Shown here: positions 60,790-64,000 of the stretch, piece by piece | Layout: each line of letters starts with the position of its first letter | How positions within the stretch are numbered: position 1 is the stretch's first letter | DNA from: Corynebacterium mustelae | GTDB taxonomy: Bacteria; Actinomycetota; Actinomycetes; Mycobacteriales; Mycobacteriaceae | NCBI RefSeq assembly: GCF_001020985.1 | Contig: NZ_CP011542.1 | Location: forward strand, 868,001-932,000 | Reading direction: 5' to 3' | Length of the DNA stretch: 64,000 bases | Program-made: the position numbers and the translations under genes | The notes under the pieces: generated by a model | What the model saw: only the letters and a program-made list of their open reading frames with translations | Database searches by the model: none | Told to the model about the DNA's origin: nothing

Positions 60790-61133
60790 AAGCTAGCCAG
60801 GTTGTTGCGGTTGAGGTTTTGTCACGGGGGTTAGGTGGTGTGCGGGTTTCGACTCGTAAGCCTGATCCTGCGCCGAATATGTTTGTGGTGGTGTCCCGTA
60901 TCGGCGGCGGGGAGGCCACTATAGCCACGAGAGACCCGAGGTTTCTGGTGGAGTGCTTCGCGAGATCTGAGGATGATGCTGAGGATTTGGCGGAGCAGGC
61001 ACGTGCTGTATGGCGATCGTGCCGGAGTCGGGAAATCCATTGGGCGTATGTGGATAATAACCTCACACGGTTTGATGATCCCGACCCTAAGCTATTCAGA
61101 TTTCAGTTCACCGCTGGCTTGTCACTGATGTAG
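60786..61133 (+). CDS. Tail terminator-like protein
   Basis: A 115-residue protein starting at GTG 60786 in a GTGA overlap. MFVVVSRIGGGEATIATRDP then RFLVECFARSEDDAEDLAEQ and FTAGLSLM at the end fit the tail-terminator/tail-completion family that caps the tail tube. Confidence 0.7.
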   Translation: MKASQVVAVEVLSRGLGGVRVSTRKPDPAPNMFVVVSRIGGGEATIATRDPRFLVECFARSEDDAEDLAEQARAVWRSCRSREIHWAYVDNNLTRFDDPDPKLFRFQFTAGLSLM

Positions 61134-61162
61134 CCAGCGGTTTTTGTTTTGGAGGGAAGATA

Positions 61163-61756
61163 ATGGCGGTTAATGTCGCTAACGCCTTTGTTGGCGCGCC
61201 ACCTATTGATGGTGGCGTGTTTTATTCCGCGCCTTTGGGTACCAAGTTGCCTACCACGGCGCTGGAGAAATTGAATACGGCTTTCGTTGATCACGGTGCG
61301 GTGAGTGAGAATGGTTTCTCAGTCAAGCCCACTCGTAACAGCACTACGGAAAAAATGTTCGGTGGCGGTGATTTCATTGCACTCCAAACCGACTACGGTG
61401 TAGACATAGAGATCACGTTCATGGAAGACGACAACGATGCGGTCATTAAGACCGCGTTCGGCGATGCGAGCGTCGTCGAGAAGGCCGCAACATCTAACAC
61501 GGGTAAGCAGCGCACGATTTACTACACCGATGAGCCTCTACCGGTGAAATCGTATGTGTTGAAAGCTATTTCGGGTGCGAAGTCCAAGACCTATGTTGCG
61601 GAACGCGCACAGGTTATCTCGGTGGAGAAGACTCCGGATGTGCATAACGCGACCACTAAGACCACGGTGAAGCTGAAGGCGTATAAGTCTACGGCGGCGG
61701 AGCTTCGCGGCGCGTATGTGGTTGAGCTTCGCGATGATGGCGTTCACTCCGGCTAG
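61163..61756 (+). CDS. Major tail tube protein
   Basis: A 197-residue protein. NVANAFVGAPPIDGGVFYSA near the start, then FGGGDFIALQTDYGVDIEIT and TTVKLKAYKSTAAELRG are typical of actinophage tail tube subunits. TGGAGGG precedes the ATG. Its place before the frameshifted chaperones and tape measure confirms the role. Confidence 0.82.
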   Translation: MAVNVANAFVGAPPIDGGVFYSAPLGTKLPTTALEKLNTAFVDHGAVSENGFSVKPTRNSTTEKMFGGGDFIALQTDYGVDIEITFMEDDNDAVIKTAFGDASVVEKAATSNTGKQRTIYYTDEPLPVKSYVLKAISGAKSKTYVAERAQVISVEKTPDVHNATTKTTVKLKAYKSTAAELRGAYVVELRDDGVHSG

Positions 61757-61841
61757 TAGGTAGATTGTTGTCGTCAATGTCCTCGGCAGGGTTTCCTTGC
61801 CGGGGTTTATCTATAAAAAGTGTATTTTTAAGGGGTTTATT

Positions 61842-62168
61842 GTGGCTTTTGTTATTGATACTTTTGATCTTTTGGAATTCGATATTCCCGCGGCGGAGGG
61901 TACGGGCAGGGTTCGTATCAAGATCCCACCGGTGGACTGTGTCAGCAAAACTGATCTGGACGCTATCCACTCCGGTATGAGTGACGAAGTGAAATCAGAA
62001 TTGGGTGTCGAGTACATTCGTGGTTTCTTGCTGCATTTCAATACGGGCGAGGAAGAAACTGCGGCTATCAAGGCGTTGGTTCCCCGCCAGGTACTGCAGA
62101 TTAATACGATTGTGTCGGAACAGTCTGAGGCTAACCTGGGGGAATCCGAGCCCTCTGCCGATTCATAG
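61842..62168 (+). CDS. Tail assembly chaperone (G-type)
   Basis: A 108-residue protein from GTG 61842 (AAGGGG upstream). IDTFDLLEFDIPAAEGTGRV then GVEYIRGFLLHFNTGEEETA match short tail chaperones preceding the tape measure. A -1 frameshift near its end would extend it into the next frame, giving the GT fusion. Confidence 0.8.
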   Translation: MAFVIDTFDLLEFDIPAAEGTGRVRIKIPPVDCVSKTDLDAIHSGMSDEVKSELGVEYIRGFLLHFNTGEEETAAIKALVPRQVLQINTIVSEQSEANLGESEPSADS

Positions 62169-62557
62169 AATCAAATCGGATAGAGGATGCGCTGCGTGCG
62201 GATCTGATGGAGCGAGGCCTGTCGTTGCGGAATCTCGGCAGGTCTTTCACGTGGGCTGATCTGCGCGCTTTTATCACCCATTTGCCTGAAACTTCACATG
62301 TTCGTAGGGCGCTAGATCCGGCTGCCGCTCGGCGGGCGGAGTGGTTACGGCCAGAAGTTCAGATGCTGGGTGTCATCGCGGATTCGTATGAGACATGGCA
62401 GCTGTTGCGGCAGGGGGCTCCTGCGGAGTCATTGCCGCAGGTGGGTGTTATTCGGCGGATTTTAGACGCTGACAAGGCCTCGGAAGATGTTCCGCCGGTG
62501 TCTCGTCAATTGTCCGCGGCGGAGATCCGTGCGGCGATTTCCGCACGGGATACATAA
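62135..62557 (+). CDS. Frameshift extension of the tail chaperone (T domain)
   Basis: The -1 frame is open from 62135 to 62557 and encodes RFIESNRIEDALRADLMERG then LSLRNLGRSFTWADLRAFIT and further helical residues. An internal ATG exists at 62207, but it has no ribosome-binding site. The usual arrangement in siphoviruses is translation only as a GT fusion, about 238 residues in total. Confidence 0.75.
   Translation, partial: PGGIRALCRFIESNRIEDALRADLMERGLSLRNLGRSFTWADLRAFITHLPETSHVRRALDPAAARRAEWLRPEVQMLGVIADSYETWQLLRQGAPAESLPQVGVIRRILDADKASEDVPPVSRQLSAAEIRAAISARDT
62138..62144 (+). promoter_or_regulatory. Slippery site for -1 ribosomal frameshift
   Basis: GGGGGAA, read G GGG GAA in the zero frame. 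A stop codon in the -1 frame (TAA, 62132-62134) lies immediately before it and the zero-frame stop is at 62166-62168, so any productive shift must occur within 62135-62168, where this is the best candidate. Confidence 0.7.
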
Positions 62558-62579
62558 TTTTTAGATGGGGTGAGGGTGT

Positions 62580-64000
62580 ATGGGTGCTGAACTCGGCGTG
62601 GGCTATATTTCGATCGTGCCTGAGGTGTCGAAAATCAGCCCGGGCATTGCTAAAGCCTTGGGCGATTCGGCTGCGCAGGCTGATCCGGCTGGCCGTAGCA
62701 TTGGTGAGAAACTGTCGGGTGGTTTGGTTACCACGCTGAAGGCTGGTGCGCTGGCTGGTGGCGCGGCTGCTGGTGGTGTGCTGGCGACGGCGATCACCAA
62801 GGGTTTCGGACGTTTGACCGGTATCGAGAACGCGCAGGCTTCTTTGCGCGGTCTTGGTCATGACGCCCAGTCTGTTCAGACCATCATGGATAACGCCCTC
62901 GCCTCGGTTAAGGGCACAGCTTTCGGGTTGCAGGACGCGGCGCAGGTGGCGGCCCAGGTTGTTGCTGCTGGTGTGAAACCAGGCCAGGAGTTGGAGCAGG
63001 TTCTGAAAACTGTGGGTGACACGGCACAGATCGCTGGTGCCTCCATGGGTGAAATGGGAACCATCTTCGGATCGGTTGCGGCGCGCGGCAAGCTTCAGGG
63101 CGATGACATGCTGCAGCTCATGTCTCGTGGTGTGCCCGTCTTGCAGCTTTTGTCGGCTGAGATGGGTAAAACCTCGGCTGAGATTTCCGACATGGTGTCT
63201 GCGGGCAAGGTGGACTTCGCCACCTTTGAGGCAGCTATGCGTAGAGGCATGGGCGGTGCCGCCCTTGAAGCTGGAGAGACGTTCAAGGGCGCTGCGGCGA
63301 ACGTTGGTGCGGCACTGGGCCGTTTGGGTGCCACGGCGCTGACGCCGTTTTTTGACGCGACCAAGACGGGTATGAATTCTGCCACTGAGGGTATTGATGC
63401 ACTGAATGCGAAGATCAAGCCTACGGCGGAGCGATTGGCGTCTTTCATCACTGGCACTGTTGTTCCTGGTTTCGAGCAGGGTAAGGCCGCCCTGGAGGGG
63501 TTTGCGAAAAGCCCCGAATTCCAAAGTGGTTTAGGCCAGGCGAAGGGGCTTTTGACCGACTTTACTGGGCTGGCCAAGGAGCTGGCACCGACTGTGGTTA
63601 ACGTGGGCTCGGCATTAGGACAGGCGTCGGCTGCGTTGGGTGTATCCTCGTGGGATATCTTCGTAGCTACGTTGAAGATTGCTGGTTCTGCTTTGCATTC
63701 TGTTGCAGGGCCGTTGGAGTCTGTGAGCGGGTTTCTTTCTGACCATCCGGGGCTTGTGGCCGCAGCTATTACCGCTTGGACGGGTTTTAAGACCATCCCT
63801 GGAATAGTGGATCGGGTGGCGTCAGTCATCGGGCCACACAAGGAATCCTTGGCTGGTTTGGCTAGCGGGGTTAGTGAGCTTAAGGATTATTACGCTGGCA
63901 CGGGGCGGCAGATTAGCACGTTTGGTGCCACTATGCAGTATGCGGCGACGTCTTCTAATACGGCGTTGGCGGGCATGGCCACGGCGTATACCAATGCGGC
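62580..64000 (+). CDS. Tape measure protein, N-terminal part
   Basis: Open from ATG 62580 to the window end (473 residues seen). Family features: VGYISIVPEVSKISPGIAKA at the start, a glycine/alanine-rich segment (LKAGALAGGAAAGGVLATAI) and the tape-measure core FGRLTGIENAQASLRGLGHD, QVVAAGVKPGQELEQVL, ARGKLQGDDMLQLMSRGVPV. It sets tail length and is ejected with the DNA. GGTGAGGG precedes the start. Confidence 0.92.
   Translation, partial: MGAELGVGYISIVPEVSKISPGIAKALGDSAAQADPAGRSIGEKLSGGLVTTLKAGALAGGAAAGGVLATAITKGFGRLTGIENAQASLRGLGHDAQSVQTIMDNALASVKGTAFGLQDAAQVAAQVVAAGVKPGQELEQVLKTVGDTAQIAGASMGEMGTIFGSVAARGKLQGDDMLQLMSRGVPVLQLLSAEMGKTSAEISDMVSAGKVDFATFEAAMRRGMGGAALEAGETFKGAAANVGAALGRLGATALTPFFDATKTGMNSATEGIDALNAKIKPTAERLASFITGTVVPGFEQGKAALEGFAKSPEFQSGLGQAKGLLTDFTGLAKELAPTVVNVGSALGQASAALGVSSWDIFVATLKIAGSALHSVAGPLESVSGFLSDHPGLVAAAITAWTGFKTIPGIVDRVASVIGPHKESLAGLASGVSELKDYYAGTGRQISTFGATMQYAATSSNTALAGMATAYTNA

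Larger units (their letters stand above)
33041..64000 (+). mobile_element. Siphovirus-type prophage integrated at ssrA (right end outside window)
   Basis: An ordered phage genome: integrase, leftward lysogeny genes, rightward early replication genes, then terminase, portal, MuF head protein, scaffold, capsid, head-tail connectors, tail tube, tail chaperones and tape measure. Tail tip, lysis genes and attR are not reached. All structural frames seen are intact, so the prophage may be inducible. The tape measure and frameshifted chaperones indicate a long-tailed siphovirus. Confidence 0.93.

Noticed and set aside
62448..63841. Long minus-strand frames opposite the tape measure
   Set aside because: They arise from codon bias of the tape-measure gene, which is open on the plus strand from 62580 to the window end.

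Overview
This window looks like chromosome of a Corynebacterium, probably from the C. diphtheriae-related part of the genus. The evidence is the conserved block hisN - inositol-monophosphatase - prfB - ftsE - ftsX - smpB - ssrA, the tmRNA tag AENTQRDYALAA, many GTG starts, and host proteins that read like corynebacterial homologues. The species call is inference.

Bases 1-32,600 are host chromosome. First comes a glycan-scavenging operon: a dipeptide-type ABC importer, a GH29 alpha-L-fucosidase, CutC and a ROK kinase. Next is a degraded stretch with a broken S51 peptidase, interspersed repeats and two perfect DnaA boxes. A complete 2-deoxyribose catabolic locus follows: a SorC-type regulator, deoC, a FucP-type permease, a DUF4432 protein and a ribokinase-family kinase. 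After that are orphan immunity-like genes (DUF4375, DUF4240), a membrane protein and a DM13 protein. The complete four-gene transcarboxylase operon comes next (5S, 12S, small subunit, 1.3S biotin carrier), which suggests propionate metabolism by the Wood-Werkman route. A secreted trypsin-like protease, two more small genes (one SUKH-like) and the hisN-to-ssrA block complete this half.

From about 33,040 to beyond the right end lies a siphovirus-type prophage integrated at the 3' end of the tmRNA gene. Its left end has a tyrosine integrase, then a leftward lysogeny module (small membrane protein, ImmA-type protease, HTH repressor) facing a rightward Cro-like gene, with operator-like repeats between them. 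The early region runs right with an excisionase-like protein, many small orphans, a DUF2800 nuclease, a DUF2815 ssDNA-binding protein, a family A DNA polymerase, a VirE-type primase-helicase, a VRR-NUC nuclease, an SNF2 helicase and a glutaredoxin. A DUF4145 gene sits there in the opposite orientation. The late region holds HNH, a prim-pol-like protein, terminase, portal, a MuF head protein, scaffold, decoration protein, capsid, head-tail and tail genes, ending inside the tape-measure gene.

The most unusual material is in the prophage. (1) The MuF protein carries a nuclease-like toxin tail and is followed by a probable immunity gene, then a tRNA-like acceptor/T-arm minihelix, then a terminator. 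(2) A second truncated tRNA-like element lies in the early region. (3) Eight copies of GGGGGACAA(C/G) in both orientations lie between the primase and nuclease genes. (4) A promoter overlapping a perfect palindrome is followed almost at once by a terminator at the early/late boundary. (5) Base composition on the coding strand flips from A/C-rich to G/T-rich at that same boundary. No search or folding program was run; family calls rest on recognised motifs and gene order.
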